64,000 bases of DNA from Enterobacter hormaechei subsp. hoffmannii (GCF_001729745.1 NZ_CP017186.1:3534001-3598000), one strand, 5' to 3'; shown: positions 30,849 through 47,918, counted from the first letter of the stretch. Notes: a model not told the origin generated them from the letters alone. Numbers and translations: made by a program.

Positions 30849-32407
30849 TACGATAAGATCTCTTCCACTTCGTTTTTGATAAGGGTGACGTGCGGGCCAT
30901 AGATGACCTGGACACCGTTGCCGCGGACGATAACGCCGCGCGCGCCGGTCGCTTTCAGTGCTGCTTCATTGACTTTGCTACCGTCTTTCACCGTGACGCG
31001 AAGGCGCGTGGCGCAGCAGTCAACGTCATCCAGATTGTCTTTTCCTCCCAGCCCGGCGATCACCGCTGCGGCGCGCTCGCTTTGCGGCAGGGTAGCCTCG
31101 TCAGCCAACGCCTCCTTTTCACGGCCCGGCGTGGCAAAATCAAAACGTTTAATCAGATAGCGGAAAGTACAGTAGTAAAGGAAGAACCACGGTACGCCTA
31201 CCAGCGGGACGAACATCCAGTTAGTTTTCGCTTCACCCTGCAAAATGCCGAACAGCACGAAATCAATAAACCCGCCGGAGAAAGTTTGCCCGATGGTGAT
31301 ATGCAGCATGTGCGCGAGCATAAACGCCAGCCCGTCAAACAGCGCATGAATGACGTACAGCACCGGCGCAATAAACAGGAATGAGAACTCGATGGGCTCG
31401 GTAATGCCCGTCAGGAAAGAGGTTAACGCCGCTGACAGCAGCAGCCCGGCTACGCGCTTCTTGTTCTCGGGTTTAGCCGTGTGGTACATCGCCAGGCAGG
31501 CGCCCAGCAGGCCAAACATCATCGTAATAAAGCGCCCGGACATGAAGCGCGACGTGCCCTCATAGAAGTGCTGGGTGTTCGGGTCCGCGAGCTGAGCAAA
31601 GAAGATCCGCTGCGTGCCCTCAACCAGGTGACCGTTAACAATTTCACTGCCGCCAAGCGCGGTGGTCCAGAACGGCAGATAAAAGATGTGGTGCAGGCCA
31701 AACGGGCCAAGCATGCGCAGGATGAAGCCGTACAGCAATGTTCCCAGATAGCCGGTGGCATCCACCAGACCGCCAAGGCCAAAGATCAGCTTCTGAAAAT
31801 GCGGCCAGACCACGGTCATCAGCGCGCCGACGAGTATCGCCGCCAGTGAGCTGATAATGGGTACGAAGCGTGAGCCGCCAAAAAAGCCCAGGAATTGCGG
31901 AAGCGCGATTTTATTAAACCGATGATGCAGTGCGCAGGTCACAAGCCCAATAACGACCCCACCAAACACGCCCGTTTCAAGCGTCTGAATACCCAGCGTC
32001 ATGCCCTGCCCTACGGCGCCCGGGTTCTCATGCGCCAGTTTTCCGGTCAGGATCAGCAGCGCATTGATAGTGGCATTCATCACCAGATAAGCGAGTAATG
32101 CCGCCAGCCCTGCCGTACCTTTATCATTTTTTGCCAGCCCAACGGCGACCCCAACAGCAAACAGTACCGACAGGTTTGCGAACGCAATCGAGCCTGCACT
32201 GCTCATGATGGTAAAGATGGCCTGTAGCCAGCCAACGTCTAAAAATGGATACGCGGTAAGCGTATTCGGATTCGATAGCGCCCCGCCGATCCCCAACAAC
32301 AGACCTGCTGCGGGCAGTATGGCGATAGGTAACATAAAGGATTTGCCAAAGCGCTGCGCTTTTTCAAACCATCCGCCGGAAGACGCTCCGCTGAACATTT
32401 GCATCAT
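30848..32407 (-). CDS. PTS sugar transporter, glucose-family IICB protein
   Basis: 519 residues from the ATG at 32407, eight bases after AGGGGG; a longer frame from 32446 has no such site. The IIC membrane domain (about 15-400) has the [12 protein letters not shown] signature, and the C-terminal IIB domain carries the phosphocysteine Cys465 in [11 protein letters not shown]. No IIA domain is present or adjacent, so phosphate must come from a IIA elsewhere (probably Crr). Operon with nanE suggests uptake of N-acetylmannosamine or another sugar yielding ManNAc-6-P; known E. coli ManNAc uptake uses ManXYZ of another family. Substrate is inferred. Confidence 0.85.
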   Translation of the reverse strand: MMQMFSGASSGGWFEKAQRFGKSFMLPIAILPAAGLLLGIGGALSNPNTLTAYPFLDVGWLQAIFTIMSSAGSIAFANLSVLFAVGVAVGLAKNDKGTAGLAALLAYLVMNATINALLILTGKLAHENPGAVGQGMTLGIQTLETGVFGGVVIGLVTCALHHRFNKIALPQFLGFFGGSRFVPIISSLAAILVGALMTVVWPHFQKLIFGLGGLVDATGYLGTLLYGFILRMLGPFGLHHIFYLPFWTTALGGSEIVNGHLVEGTQRIFFAQLADPNTQHFYEGTSRFMSGRFITMMFGLLGACLAMYHTAKPENKKRVAGLLLSAALTSFLTGITEPIEFSFLFIAPVLYVIHALFDGLAFMLAHMLHITIGQTFSGGFIDFVLFGILQGEAKTNWMFVPLVGVPWFFLYYCTFRYLIKRFDFATPGREKEALADEATLPQSERAAAVIAGLGGKDNLDDVDCCATRLRVTVKDGSKVNEAALKATGARGVIVRGNGVQVIYGPHVTLIKNEVEEILS

Positions 32408-32573
32408 ATTTTTATCCCCCTGGTTGTTGATGAAAATTTTTACCATATATAATTTTAATTGTGAAAATTACCACCAAAAACCAGGACGCCGATCATACTT
32501 TTTCGAAATGACTGGCATCTCTCCCCCGCTTTCCGCCACACTAGTTGGCAGAGAAACGCATTAAGGATCTAGC
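32408..32573. promoter_or_regulatory. Divergent PTS-nanE / rpiR-type regulator region
   Basis: 166 bases. A direct repeat TGAAAATT...ACCA occurs at 32431-32445 and 32462-32476 (31 bases apart, about three helical turns), and AATTTT (32451-32456) with AAAATT (32464-32469) forms an inverted repeat. Candidate operator of the RpiR regulator, or a NagC-like site since the pathway ends in GlcNAc-6-P. Confidence 0.4.
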
Positions 32574-33398
32574 ATGTCGGACCATGAAAACCTGCTGCTG
32601 AAGCTACGCCAGGAGGCTTCCGGGTACAGCCCAACGCAACAAAAACTGGGGGAGTTTGTTCTCAACGATCCTGCCAGGGTGCTCTACCTGACGATCACCG
32701 AGCTGGCGCGTGAAAGCGGCACCAGCGAGGCCAGCGTCACACGCCTTTGCCGCACGCTGGGCTGTAAGGGATATAACGAATTTAAAATGGCGCTTGCGCT
32801 GGATATTCAGCAGGGTTTGCCAGAGCGTCAGGCAGGAGATGCGATAGATAACGTGGTGGATGAGTCTGTCCAGGCGCTGCAAGATACCGCAAAACTCCTC
32901 GACCGGGCCCAGCTTGAACAGGCGACACTGGCCTTGCATCAGGCGCAATCAGTGCAAATTTACGGGGTGGCGGCCAGCGCGATTCTGGGGGAGTATTTGC
33001 ATTACAAGCTGCTGCGACTCGGCAAACCTGCACAGCTGTTTAGCGATATGCATCGCGCCGCCATGAATGCGACGACGCTCTCGAAAGAGACGCTGGTGGT
33101 GGCCATCTCAAGTTCTGGCTCTACACGGGATCTGCTTCACGTGGTGAAACTCGCCCGCAAGCGTGGCGTTAAGGTACTGGCGCTCAGCAATACACCCCGC
33201 AGCCCGCTGGCCTCCCTGAGCGATTTACAGCTGGTTGCAGCCAAGCCCGAGGGACCGCTGAGCGCGGGTGCGCTCAATGCCAAGGTTGGCGTGATGCTGC
33301 TGGTTGAACTGCTTACCACTTCCCTTATTGCAGTAGACAGCCATTACGGTGACGTAAGCCAGCAAACGGCCAGCGCCACGCTGCCGCTTCTGCTATAG
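32574..33398 (+). CDS. RpiR/MurR-family transcriptional regulator
   Basis: 274 residues. The N-terminal RpiR helix-turn-helix (about 1-77) shows LTITELARESGTSEASVTRLCRTLGCKGYNEFKMAL; the C-terminal SIS domain (about 115-250) has AISSSGSTRDLLHVVKLARKRGVKVLALSN. SIS domains of this family bind phosphosugars. Divergent from the PTS-nanE operon, so it most likely responds to ManNAc-6-P or GlcNAc-6-P. Confidence 0.9.
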   Translation: MSDHENLLLKLRQEASGYSPTQQKLGEFVLNDPARVLYLTITELARESGTSEASVTRLCRTLGCKGYNEFKMALALDIQQGLPERQAGDAIDNVVDESVQALQDTAKLLDRAQLEQATLALHQAQSVQIYGVAASAILGEYLHYKLLRLGKPAQLFSDMHRAAMNATTLSKETLVVAISSSGSTRDLLHVVKLARKRGVKVLALSNTPRSPLASLSDLQLVAAKPEGPLSAGALNAKVGVMLLVELLTTSLIAVDSHYGDVSQQTASATLPLLL

Positions 33399-33403
33399 AA
33401 AAC

Positions 33404-33430
33404 AAAAAACCCGCCGAAGCGGGTTTTTTC
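33404..33430. terminator. Bidirectional terminator between RpiR gene and eno
   Basis: AAAAAACCCGC-CGAA-GCGGGTTTTTT, placed between convergent stops at 33398 and 33451. Confidence 0.9.
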
Positions 33431-33450
33431 ATAAGAACGAAAGTTCAGGC

Positions 33451-34821
<1,371 letters not shown>

Positions 34822-34831
34822 CTAACTTTTT

Positions 34832-36692
<1,861 letters not shown>

Positions 36693-37484
36693 TTAGAGAT
36701 CATGTTCCTGGCGTTTTACTTCCTGCCAGACTTCTTCCATCGCCTCGAGGTCAATGCCGCTCATTTCCAGGCCGCGCGAGGCCACAATGCGCTCAACCTC
36801 GCGGAAGCGACGTTCGAATTTAATGTTCGCTTTTTGCAGGGCGGTTTCCGCTTTTACACCGAGGTGGCGAGAAAGGTTGACGGTCGCGAACAGCAGATCG
36901 CCCATCTCCTCTTCCAGCTTTGCTTCATCCACAACGGCCTGCTGCGCTTCATGCATCACTTCGTCGATCTCTTCGTGCACTTTTTCCAGCACCGGGCCGA
37001 GAGAGGTCCAGTCAAACCCTACCGCCGAGCAGCGCTTTTGAATTTTGTGCGCGCGCATCAGCGCAGGAAGGTTCAGGGGAATGTCGTCCAGCGCCGAGTG
37101 CTGGGATTTTTCAGCGCGTTCGGCGCTTTTGATCTGCTCCCAGCGCGCCAGCACTTCCGCACTGTTGCCTGCGGAGGCATCGCCAAAGATATGCGGATGA
37201 CGGCGCTCCAGCTTGTCGCTGATAGCGGCGCAGATGTCGTCAAAGTTAAAGCGCCCCTCTTCCTGCGCCATCTGTGCGTAGAACACCACCTGGAACAGCA
37301 GGTCGCCCAGCTCACCGCGCAGGTCGTCGAAATCTTCGCGCGAAATCGCGTCCAGCACTTCGTAGGTCTCTTCCAGCGTGTAAGGCGCAATGGTGGCGAA
37401 AGTCTGCTCTTTATCCCACGGGCAGCCGTTTTCCGGGTCGCGCAGGCGTTTCATGATGCCAAGCAGGCGGTCGATTTGAGTCAT
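36693..37484 (-). CDS. mazG: Nucleoside triphosphate pyrophosphohydrolase MazG
   Basis: 263 residues with two MazG repeats; metal-binding acidic motifs are EETYEVLDAI in the first and EEMGDLLFATVNLSRHLG in the second. Hydrolyses NTPs to NMPs and in E. coli lowers ppGpp-linked toxicity. In E. coli the mazEF toxin pair lies between relA and mazG; here the two are only 66 bases apart with a REP. Confidence 0.97.
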   Translation of the reverse strand: MTQIDRLLGIMKRLRDPENGCPWDKEQTFATIAPYTLEETYEVLDAISREDFDDLRGELGDLLFQVVFYAQMAQEEGRFNFDDICAAISDKLERRHPHIFGDASAGNSAEVLARWEQIKSAERAEKSQHSALDDIPLNLPALMRAHKIQKRCSAVGFDWTSLGPVLEKVHEEIDEVMHEAQQAVVDEAKLEEEMGDLLFATVNLSRHLGVKAETALQKANIKFERRFREVERIVASRGLEMSGIDLEAMEEVWQEVKRQEHDL

Positions 37485-37506
37485 AGTTCTGTCCTGATGT
37501 CAAAAT

Positions 37507-37535
37507 GCCGGGTGGCAGCGTTGCCTTACCCGGCC
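37507..37535. repeat. Single REP unit between relA and mazG
   Basis: GCCGGGTGGCAGCGTTGCC followed by TTACCCGGCC, same family as the other REPs in the window. Confidence 0.8.
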
Positions 37536-37550
37536 TACAGAAGAGGATGT

Positions 37551-39782
37551 TTAGCCGCCGTGCAGACGACGCGCGTCAATCACATCCGGCACCTGGTTCA
37601 GTTTACCGAGCACCCGGCCCAGCACCTGCAGGTTATAGATTTCGATGGTCATATCGATGGTGGCAAGCTGCTCGCGGGTATCGCTGCGGCTGGCAACGCC
37701 CAGCACGTTGACCTTCTCGTTGGCGAGAATCGTGGTGATATCGCGCAGCAGGCCACTGCGGTCGTTGGCAGTGACGCGCACCACCAGCGAGTAGCCAGCG
37801 GAGTAGCTTTCACCCCAGACGGCTTCCACGATACGTTCCGGCGCATGCGATTGCAGCTCAGCAAGCTGATCACAGTCGGAGCGGTGAATTGAGATCCCGC
37901 GCCCCTGGGTGATAAAGCCGACAATATCGTCACCCGGTATCGGCTGGCAGCAGCGGGCAATATGGTGCATGAGGTTACCCACCCCTTCAACCACCACGCG
38001 GCCATTGTCCTTGCTGCGCTGCTGCGGAGCGTAGGTTTTCTGCTGGAGCTGTTTCAGCGCTGCCGCATCCTGCTCTGCCGCGCTTGGCTTGTTGAACTGC
38101 GCTTGCAGGAAGTTCACCATCTGGTTCAGGCGGATATCGCCGCCGCCAATCGCCGCTAACAGTTCGTCGAGCTCGTTGAAGTTGTAGCGCGGCAGCAGGA
38201 ACTTCTCCGCCTCTTTCAGGTTTATCCCGATATGCTCCAGCTCGTCGTCAAGGATCTGACGACCGGCAAGGATATTCTTGTCACGATCCTGCTTGCGGAA
38301 CCAGGCGTGAATTTTAGAGCGCCCGCGGCTGGTGGTCACGTAACCGAGGTTTGGATTCAGCCAGTCGCGGCTTGGGTTTGGCTGCTTCTGGGTGATGATT
38401 TCAATCTGGTCACCCATCTGTAGCTGGTAGGTAAACGGTACGATACGTCCGCCGATCTTCGCCCCGATGCAACGGTGCCCCACGTCGCTGTGAATGTGGT
38501 AGGCGAAATCGAGCGGCGTAGAGCCTGCCGGCAGATCAACCACATCCCCTTTCGGGGTAAAGACGTAGACGCGATCGTCGAAGACCTGACTGCGCACTTC
38601 GTCGAGCATTTCGCCGGAGTCGGCCATCTCTTCCTGCCACGCAATCAGCTTACGCAGCCAGGCGATACGGTCCTCGTGACCGGAGCGCGCGCCGCCGGAA
38701 GTGCCTTCTTTGTACTTCCAGTGCGCGGCGACGCCCAGCTCGGCGTCTTCGTGCATCTGTTTAGTACGGATCTGAATTTCCACAGTTTTGCCGCCGGGGC
38801 CGAGCACCACAGTGTGGATGGACTGATAGCCATTCGGTTTGGGGTTCGCGACGTAGTCATCGAACTCATCCGGCAGATGGCGGAAGTGAGTATGTACTAT
38901 CCCCAGCGCGGCGTAGCAGTCCTGGAGACGCTCCGCCACGATACGCACGGCGCGCACGTCAAACAGCTCGTCGAAGGCGAGATGTTTCTTCTGCATTTTG
39001 CGCCAGATGCTGTAGATGTGCTTCGGACGCCCGTAGACCTCGGCGCGCACATTCTCCTCTTTCATCGACTGGCGCAGCCCGCTGACAAATTCCTCGATAT
39101 AGTGTTCGCGGTCGATGCGGCGTTCGTGCAGCAATTTTGCAATGCGTTTGTATTCCGCCGGATGCAGATAGCGGAAGCAGTAATCTTCCAGCTCCCACTT
39201 CAGTTGCCCGATACCCAGACGGTTCGCCAGCGGCGCATAGATATTCGTACACTCTTTGGCGGCCAGGACGCGCTCGTCTTCCGGCGCATCCTTCACTTCG
39301 CGCAGATGGGCAACCCGTTCGGCCAGCTTGATCACCACGCAGCGAAAATCATCCACCATCGCCAGCAGCATGCGGCGGACGTTATCCACCTGCTCGGAAG
39401 AGACAGAATCCGTTTGCGCGGCTTTCAGTTGACGGATGGCGGCCATATCACGCACGCCGTGGATGAGCGCCACGACGGACTGGCCGACGCTTTCACGCAG
39501 CACGTCTTCCGTCACCACGTTAGCATCTGCCAGTGGGAACAGCAGTGCGGCCTGTAGCGTTTCGATATCCATGTTAAGCATGGAGAGAATTTCAACCATC
39601 TCCACGCCGCGCCACAACAGCAGTTCAGCGTCCGGATGCCCCTGCGTTGTGCGTAAACAATAGGCCCAGGTTTCGGTTAAGCGTTCACACGACTGCTGGC
39701 TGGAAATCCCCAGACTTGCGATCCATTTTTGAGGGTCAAACTCACCAGCTTTATTTAAATGTGCACTTCTTACCGCAACCAT
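37551..39782 (-). CDS. relA: (p)ppGpp synthetase RelA
   Basis: 743 residues from the ATG at 39782 (MVAVRSAHLNKAGEF); the frame continues to 39803 but this is the conserved start. Ribosome-associated GTP pyrophosphokinase that answers amino acid starvation. Order: degenerate hydrolase domain (about 1-200), synthetase domain (about 220-380, GRPKHIYSIWRKMQKK and NGYQSIHTVVLGPGG), TGS (about 405-465), helical and zinc-finger regions, and C-terminal ACT (about 665-740). Confidence 0.98.
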   Translation of the reverse strand: MVAVRSAHLNKAGEFDPQKWIASLGISSQQSCERLTETWAYCLRTTQGHPDAELLLWRGVEMVEILSMLNMDIETLQAALLFPLADANVVTEDVLRESVGQSVVALIHGVRDMAAIRQLKAAQTDSVSSEQVDNVRRMLLAMVDDFRCVVIKLAERVAHLREVKDAPEDERVLAAKECTNIYAPLANRLGIGQLKWELEDYCFRYLHPAEYKRIAKLLHERRIDREHYIEEFVSGLRQSMKEENVRAEVYGRPKHIYSIWRKMQKKHLAFDELFDVRAVRIVAERLQDCYAALGIVHTHFRHLPDEFDDYVANPKPNGYQSIHTVVLGPGGKTVEIQIRTKQMHEDAELGVAAHWKYKEGTSGGARSGHEDRIAWLRKLIAWQEEMADSGEMLDEVRSQVFDDRVYVFTPKGDVVDLPAGSTPLDFAYHIHSDVGHRCIGAKIGGRIVPFTYQLQMGDQIEIITQKQPNPSRDWLNPNLGYVTTSRGRSKIHAWFRKQDRDKNILAGRQILDDELEHIGINLKEAEKFLLPRYNFNELDELLAAIGGGDIRLNQMVNFLQAQFNKPSAAEQDAAALKQLQQKTYAPQQRSKDNGRVVVEGVGNLMHHIARCCQPIPGDDIVGFITQGRGISIHRSDCDQLAELQSHAPERIVEAVWGESYSAGYSLVVRVTANDRSGLLRDITTILANEKVNVLGVASRSDTREQLATIDMTIEIYNLQVLGRVLGKLNQVPDVIDARRLHGG

Positions 39783-39833
39783 CGTCCTCTCCTTTAGGGA
39801 CAAGGGCCTGTCGAAGTCGACAAGCCAAACTCA

Positions 39834-41132
39834 TTAGATGTGCTCGAACAACACCATTGATTCCAGATGTCCAGTGTGCGGGAACATGTCCAGCATTGCC
39901 AGACGCCGAATCTGGTAACCCCCGCTCAATAATGCTTCGCTGTCACGGGCCAGCGTCGCCGGGTTACAGGAAACATAGACCACGCGTTCAGGCGCGAGTT
40001 TAATTATATGCTGCATCACGCCCGGCGCACCTGCGCGCGCCGGATCGAGCAGGATCTTATCAAAGCCCTGCTTAGCCCACGGTTGCTGAGTAACATCATC
40101 CTCAAGATTTTGATGAAAGAATGTCACATTTTGCAAGCCGTTCTGTTGGGCGTTCTCCTGGCCTTTCGCCACCAGCACCTCAACGCCTTCCACCCCGACC
40201 ACGCTTGCTGCTTTGCGGGCCAGCGGCAGGGTAAAGTTACCCATACCGCAGAACAGATCGAGCACCCGATCGGTGGGCTGGACGTCAAGCCACGCCAGCG
40301 CGTTCGCCACCATCTGCTGGTTCACGCCGTCATTGACCTGGATAAAATCCCGCGGGCTGAACGTTAAGCGTAGCCCGTCTGACGCATACCAGGGCGCGTC
40401 TCCGCTAACCTGCTCAAGTATCTCGCTTTGCGGCGCGAGGAAAAGCGCAAGCTCATGAGAATGCGAAAAGCGTTCCAGTTTTTCGCGATCTGCCCTGGAC
40501 AGCGGTGCGGTGTGGCGCAGCACCATCAGCGGGCCGCCGTTGGCCAGCACCAGTTCGACATGGCCCAGCGAACGCACACCATCCAGCGATGCAAGACAGT
40601 GGTGCACGGCCGGGAGCAGTGCCTCAAGTTGGGGCACCAAAACAGGGCATTGAGTGATGGAGACGATATCGCTGGAGCTGGCTTTGCGAAAACCCATCTC
40701 CAGCCGTTCAGTTTTTGGCTGGTAGCTTAGACTCAGGCGAGCGCGGCGACGGTAGCCCCACGGCTGGTCAGCAACAATGTCACTGACGTCATGTTTTAGC
40801 AGGCGGGCCAGCGCGTTGCTTTTACTTTTTTGCTGTAATTCTGTGCTGGCATGCTGTTGCTGACAGCCTCCGCAAACGCCAAAATGGGGGCAGCGAGGCG
40901 TCACGCGCTCCGGGCTATCATTAAGACGGCGCTTGACCTGGCCGCGCGCATACTGGCGTTTGTCTTCCGTCAGCGTAATATCTGCGCGTTCTCCTGGCAG
41001 CAAACCTGTGATAAACAGTGTCTTACCCTTGTGACGTGCTACCCCCTGTCCAAAAGGATCGAGGTCAGAGGCTTCAACAGTTATGATCTGACGCGTCGTC
41101 ACGCGTCGTTTTGCAGAGTAGAATTGCGCCAT
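39834..41132 (-). CDS. rlmD: 23S rRNA (uracil(1939)-C5)-methyltransferase
   Basis: 432 residues from the ATG at 41132 ([14 protein letters not shown]); the long upstream extension to 41378 overlaps barA and is rejected. Domains: N-terminal TRAM (about 10-70), cluster cysteines in [13 protein letters not shown] for a 4Fe-4S centre, SAM-binding [15 protein letters not shown], and catalytic Cys in [14 protein letters not shown]. Divergent from barA with a 57-base gap. Confidence 0.97.
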   Translation of the reverse strand: MAQFYSAKRRVTTRQIITVEASDLDPFGQGVARHKGKTLFITGLLPGERADITLTEDKRQYARGQVKRRLNDSPERVTPRCPHFGVCGGCQQQHASTELQQKSKSNALARLLKHDVSDIVADQPWGYRRRARLSLSYQPKTERLEMGFRKASSSDIVSITQCPVLVPQLEALLPAVHHCLASLDGVRSLGHVELVLANGGPLMVLRHTAPLSRADREKLERFSHSHELALFLAPQSEILEQVSGDAPWYASDGLRLTFSPRDFIQVNDGVNQQMVANALAWLDVQPTDRVLDLFCGMGNFTLPLARKAASVVGVEGVEVLVAKGQENAQQNGLQNVTFFHQNLEDDVTQQPWAKQGFDKILLDPARAGAPGVMQHIIKLAPERVVYVSCNPATLARDSEALLSGGYQIRRLAMLDMFPHTGHLESMVLFEHI

Positions 41133-41189
41133 CGCCGAGATTGTTCTCAAATAAACATAATTAGCCTGATTGTCCCATAACGGAACTCC

Positions 41190-43949
<2,760 letters not shown>

Positions 43950-43955
43950 GAAAAA

Positions 43956-43982
43956 GCCCGGTGGCGCTTCGCTTACCGGGCC
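43956..43982. repeat. REP unit between barA and the gud operon end
   Basis: GCCCGGTGGCGCTTCGC then TTACCGGGC, seven bases after the barA stop and ahead of the convergent glycerate kinase stop. Confidence 0.8.
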
Positions 43983-43998
43983 TACAGGAGCACGAACG

Positions 43999-45144
43999 TT
44001 AACGCGACATCCCCTGTCCCACCTTTATGGCCGCCGCAATATTCCTTGCGGCCATCTGTACATTCTGTTGCGCATTTTCCAGCGCATCCTCCAGCGAGCA
44101 GATGGTGTAAATCACGCTGAATACCGCATCCAGTCCGTGCTCGTGCACCACGCCAACATCCGCCGTCAGGCTGCCGGCAATGCCGATAACCGGTTTGTTA
44201 TAGCGTTTCGCGACTCTCGCCACGCCAACGGGCACTTTGCCGTGGATCGTCTGGCTGTCGATACGCCCTTCGCCCGTGATCACCAGATCGGCGTCCGCGA
44301 CCTGTTCATCGAGATGCAGGGCATCGGTGACAATCTCAATCCCCCGACGAAGCTGTGCCCCGCAAAATGCATACAGCGCCGCCCCCATTCCGCCAGCTGC
44401 TCCGCCCCCCGCCAGGTTTAAGACGTCAATATCCAGATCCCTGGCGATAATGTTTGCGTAATGCGCAAGCGCGTTGTCCAGCGTCCTGACCATCTCCGGC
44501 GTCGCCCCTTTCTGCGGACCGAATACCGCAGAAGCGCCAGTCTCGCCAATCAGGGGGTTGGTCACATCGCAGGCCACTTCAATTCGACAGTCTGCCAGCC
44601 GCTCATCCAGCCCACTAAGATCGATATGCGCAAGGCTTGCCAGTTCGCCGCCGCCCGGCCCAACGGGCTGTGCTTTCGCATCCAGCAGTTTTACGCCCAG
44701 CGCCTGCACCATGCCTGCGCCACCGTCATTGGTCGCGCTGCCTCCAATGCCAATAATGATATGCTTAACGCCCGCATCCAGCGCATGACGGATCAGTTCC
44801 CCGGTCCCCCACGAGGTGGTGATTAACGGGTTACGCTTTGCAGGAGCAACAAGCTCCAGACCGCTCGCGGCCGCCATCTCGATAAACGCGCTTTTCCCGT
44901 CTCCGGATAACCCGAAAAACCCTTCCACGCGTTCTCCCAAAGGCCCGGTAACGGGAACATGGACAAGACGCCCATGGGTGGCTGCCACCATCGCTTCCAC
45001 CGTCCCTTCGCCACCATCGGCAACCGGTAATTTGACGTACTCCGCTGAGGGGAAAATTTCGCGAAAACCGACCTCTATCGCTGTCGCCACCTCCAGCGCG
45101 CTCAAGCTTTCCTTATACGAGTCCGGAGCGATAACAATTTTCAT
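43999..45144 (-). CDS. garK: Glycerate 2-kinase
   Basis: 381 residues of the GarK/GlxK family: [20 protein letters not shown] at the start, [33 protein letters not shown] and [18 protein letters not shown]. It phosphorylates D-glycerate to 2-phosphoglycerate, the end of D-glucarate breakdown. In E. coli garK is in the garPLRK operon; here it follows gudD by 77 bases on the same strand. GarK versus GlxK cannot be settled by eye, but the gud context favours GarK. A clear AAGGA precedes the ATG. Confidence 0.88.
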   Translation of the reverse strand: MKIVIAPDSYKESLSALEVATAIEVGFREIFPSAEYVKLPVADGGEGTVEAMVAATHGRLVHVPVTGPLGERVEGFFGLSGDGKSAFIEMAAASGLELVAPAKRNPLITTSWGTGELIRHALDAGVKHIIIGIGGSATNDGGAGMVQALGVKLLDAKAQPVGPGGGELASLAHIDLSGLDERLADCRIEVACDVTNPLIGETGASAVFGPQKGATPEMVRTLDNALAHYANIIARDLDIDVLNLAGGGAAGGMGAALYAFCGAQLRRGIEIVTDALHLDEQVADADLVITGEGRIDSQTIHGKVPVGVARVAKRYNKPVIGIAGSLTADVGVVHEHGLDAVFSVIYTICSLEDALENAQQNVQMAARNIAAAIKVGQGMSR

Positions 45145-45221
45145 AAGCCATCCTTACGCATGTTAGTTACGTTAAGCATACACCACGTAAGGGACCGCCC
45201 ATGGGAGCGGTCCCAGTTGGC

Positions 45222-46559
45222 TTATCGTACCATGCACGGACGTTTATTGTCGAATGACCACTCTGGGATCAGGTACTGCATCGCCAGCGCATCATCACGT
45301 GCGCCCAGCCCGTGTTTCTGGTAAAGCTCGTGCGCTTTCATGACCTGATCCATATCCAGTTCAACGCCCAGCCCCGGCGTAGCTGGAACCTGCACCATCC
45401 CCCCCTTGATCTCAAACGGCTGTTTAGTCAGGCGCTGATTGCCCTCCTGCCAGATCCAGTGGGTGTCGATAGCGGTAATGTTGCCCGGCGCAGCAGCCGC
45501 TACGTGGGTGAACATCGCCAGCGAGATGTCGAAGTGGTTGTTGGAGTGCGAGCCCCAGGTCAGGCCGAACTCATGGCACATCTGCGCCACGCGAACCGAG
45601 CCCTGCATCGTCCAGAAGTGCGGGTCTGCCAGCGGAATGTCCACCGATTGCAGCGAGAGCGTGTGCCCCATCTGGCGCCAGTCGGTCGCGATCATGTTGG
45701 TGGCGGTTGGCAGCCCGGTGGCGCGACGGAACTCCGCCATCACTTCACGTCCAGAGAACCCCTGCTCTGCGCCGCACGGATCTTCCGCGTAGGCCAGCAC
45801 GCCTTTGAGCTGCTTACCAATTTTGATCGCCTCTTCAAGCGACCAGGCACCGTTCGGATCCAGCGTGACGCGCGCCTGCGGGAAGCGCTTCGCCAGCGCG
45901 GCAATCGCCTCAGCTTCTTCTTCACCCGCCAGTACGCCGCCTTTCAGCTTGAAGTCATTAAAGCCATATTTTTCATACGCGGCTTCAGCCAGGCGCACCA
46001 CCGCATCCGGGGTCATCGCTTCATCGTGACGCACACGATACCAGTCGCATTTTTCGTCCGGCTGGCTCTGGTACGGCAGCGGGGTGAGTTTGCGGTTGCC
46101 GATAAAGAACAGGTAGCCGAGCATTTCCACTTCGCTGCGCTGCTGGCCGTCGCCCAGCAGGGAGGCGACATTGACGCCCAGATGCTGGCCTAACAGATCC
46201 AGCATCGCGGCTTCAATGCCCGTGACCACATGGATAGTGGTACGCAGATCAAACGTTTGCAGACCACGGCCACCCGCATCACGATCGGCAAAGGTCGTAC
46301 GCACGCTGGTCAGTACATTTTTGTACTCGCCCAGCGTTTTACCCACCACCAGCGGAATGGCGTCCTCCAGCGTTTTACGGATCTTCTCCCCGCCCGGGAT
46401 TTCACCGACACCGGTATGCCCTGAGTTGTCCTTGATCACCACAATATTACGGGTGAAGAACGGCGCATGGGCGCCGCTCAGGTTCATCAGCATGCTGTCA
46501 TGTCCCGCGACAGGAATGATCTGCATGGAGGTTACTACAGGGGTAGAAAATGTGCTCAT
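45222..46559 (-). CDS. gudD: Glucarate dehydratase
   Basis: 445 residues of the enolase superfamily. Converts D-glucarate to 5-keto-4-deoxy-glucarate. Catalytic KxK Lys pair in DFKLKGGVL, metal ligands in VTLDPNGAW and [11 protein letters not shown], and the general base His in [12 protein letters not shown] are all present. AAAGGAT precedes the start. Downstream of the related gudX by 15 bases. Confidence 0.96.
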   Translation of the reverse strand: MSTFSTPVVTSMQIIPVAGHDSMLMNLSGAHAPFFTRNIVVIKDNSGHTGVGEIPGGEKIRKTLEDAIPLVVGKTLGEYKNVLTSVRTTFADRDAGGRGLQTFDLRTTIHVVTGIEAAMLDLLGQHLGVNVASLLGDGQQRSEVEMLGYLFFIGNRKLTPLPYQSQPDEKCDWYRVRHDEAMTPDAVVRLAEAAYEKYGFNDFKLKGGVLAGEEEAEAIAALAKRFPQARVTLDPNGAWSLEEAIKIGKQLKGVLAYAEDPCGAEQGFSGREVMAEFRRATGLPTATNMIATDWRQMGHTLSLQSVDIPLADPHFWTMQGSVRVAQMCHEFGLTWGSHSNNHFDISLAMFTHVAAAAPGNITAIDTHWIWQEGNQRLTKQPFEIKGGMVQVPATPGLGVELDMDQVMKAHELYQKHGLGARDDALAMQYLIPEWSFDNKRPCMVR

Positions 46560-46574
46560 CGTTCGATCCTTTTA

Positions 46575-47918
46575 TCAGTGACGTCCAAATACAGGGCGCT
46601 TACGGTCAAATGTCCAGCCGGGGATAAGGTACTGCATCGGGCCTGCGTCGTTGCGCGCGCCGCCCGGCAGTTTTTTATACGCTTCATGCGCCTTGTGGAT
46701 CTGATCCCAGTCAAGCTCCACGCCCAGCCCCGGCGTATCCGGTACGGCAATGGTGCCGTTTTTGATTTCAAGTGGATTTTTGGTCAGGCGCGCTTCGCCT
46801 TCCTGCCAGATCCAGTGCGTATCGATGGCGGTCGGGTTACCCGGCGCCGCTGCGCCAACGTGGGTAAACATCGCCAGCGAAATGTCGAAATGGTTATTGG
46901 AGTGGCAGCCCCAGGTGAGCCCCCAGTCATCGCACAGCTGCGCCACGCGCACTGCGCCGGAAAGGGTCCAGAAGTGCGGATCAGCCAGCGGTATGTCCAC
47001 CGCATTCAACATCACCGCGTGGCCCATTTCGCGCCAGTTAGTGGCGATCATGTTGGTCGCAACCGGCAGCCCGGTAGCGCGGCGGAATTCGGCCATCACC
47101 TCGCGGCCAGAAAAGCCCTGCTCGGCGCCGCACGGATCTTCCGCGTAGGTCAGCACGTCGCCCAGTCCTTTGCACAGCGCGATAGCTTCATCCAGCCGCC
47201 AGGCGCCGTTCGGATCGACGGTGATGCGTGCCTCCGGGAAGCGTTTTTTCAACGCGCGCACGCTGTCAATCTCCTGTTCGCCCGGCAGAACGCCGCCTTT
47301 CAGCTTGAAGTCTTTAAAGCCGTAGCGATCCTGCGCCGCCTCTGCCAGGCGTACCACCGCCTCGCCAGAGAGCGCTTCCTGATGACGCAGGTGATACCAC
47401 GCGTGGCTGCCCGGCGAGCACTCCAGATACGGCAGATCGGTTTTCGTCCGGTCGCCAACGTAGAACAGATAGCCCAGCACCGTTACCGCATCACGCTGTT
47501 TGCCTGGCCCCAGCAGTTCGCAGACCGGCACATTCAGCGCCTTGCCCAGTAAATCAAGGAGAGCCGCCTCCAGCGCCGCCACCGCGTTAACGCGCAGTTC
47601 AAACGTCCAGGCGCCCTTGCCGAAGGTATCAAAATCAGCCGACTGGTTGCCCTTATGCACCCGCTGAACCACCTTGTTCAGGCGGGCGACCTCCTGCCCA
47701 ACCACCTGCGGGATGGCGTCGACCAGCGTCTGGTAAATCACCTCTCCGCCCGGCGCTTCCCCGACGCCGGTATTCCCTGCGCTGTCGGTCAGCACCACGA
47801 TGTTGCGGGTGAACCAGGCGTTATGCGCGCCGCCAATGTTGAGCAGCATGCTGTCCTGACCCGCCACCGGGATGACTTTCATCTCCGTCACGATCGGGCT
47901 TGATTGCGTTGTCATCAT
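46575..47918 (-). CDS. gudX: Glucarate dehydratase-related protein GudX
   Basis: 447 residues; the second codon is also ATG and would give the E. coli length of 446. Paralog of GudD with the same KxK (DFKLKGGVL), metal ([18 protein letters not shown]) and His ([11 protein letters not shown]) motifs. In E. coli GudX has weak glucarate dehydratase activity and associates with GudD. The start overlaps the gudP stop (ATGA). Confidence 0.95.
   Translation of the reverse strand: MMTTQSSPIVTEMKVIPVAGQDSMLLNIGGAHNAWFTRNIVVLTDSAGNTGVGEAPGGEVIYQTLVDAIPQVVGQEVARLNKVVQRVHKGNQSADFDTFGKGAWTFELRVNAVAALEAALLDLLGKALNVPVCELLGPGKQRDAVTVLGYLFYVGDRTKTDLPYLECSPGSHAWYHLRHQEALSGEAVVRLAEAAQDRYGFKDFKLKGGVLPGEQEIDSVRALKKRFPEARITVDPNGAWRLDEAIALCKGLGDVLTYAEDPCGAEQGFSGREVMAEFRRATGLPVATNMIATNWREMGHAVMLNAVDIPLADPHFWTLSGAVRVAQLCDDWGLTWGCHSNNHFDISLAMFTHVGAAAPGNPTAIDTHWIWQEGEARLTKNPLEIKNGTIAVPDTPGLGVELDWDQIHKAHEAYKKLPGGARNDAGPMQYLIPGWTFDRKRPVFGRH

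Noticed and set aside
38475..39557. 360-codon frame opposite relA
   Set aside because: Antisense shadow; relA is certain.
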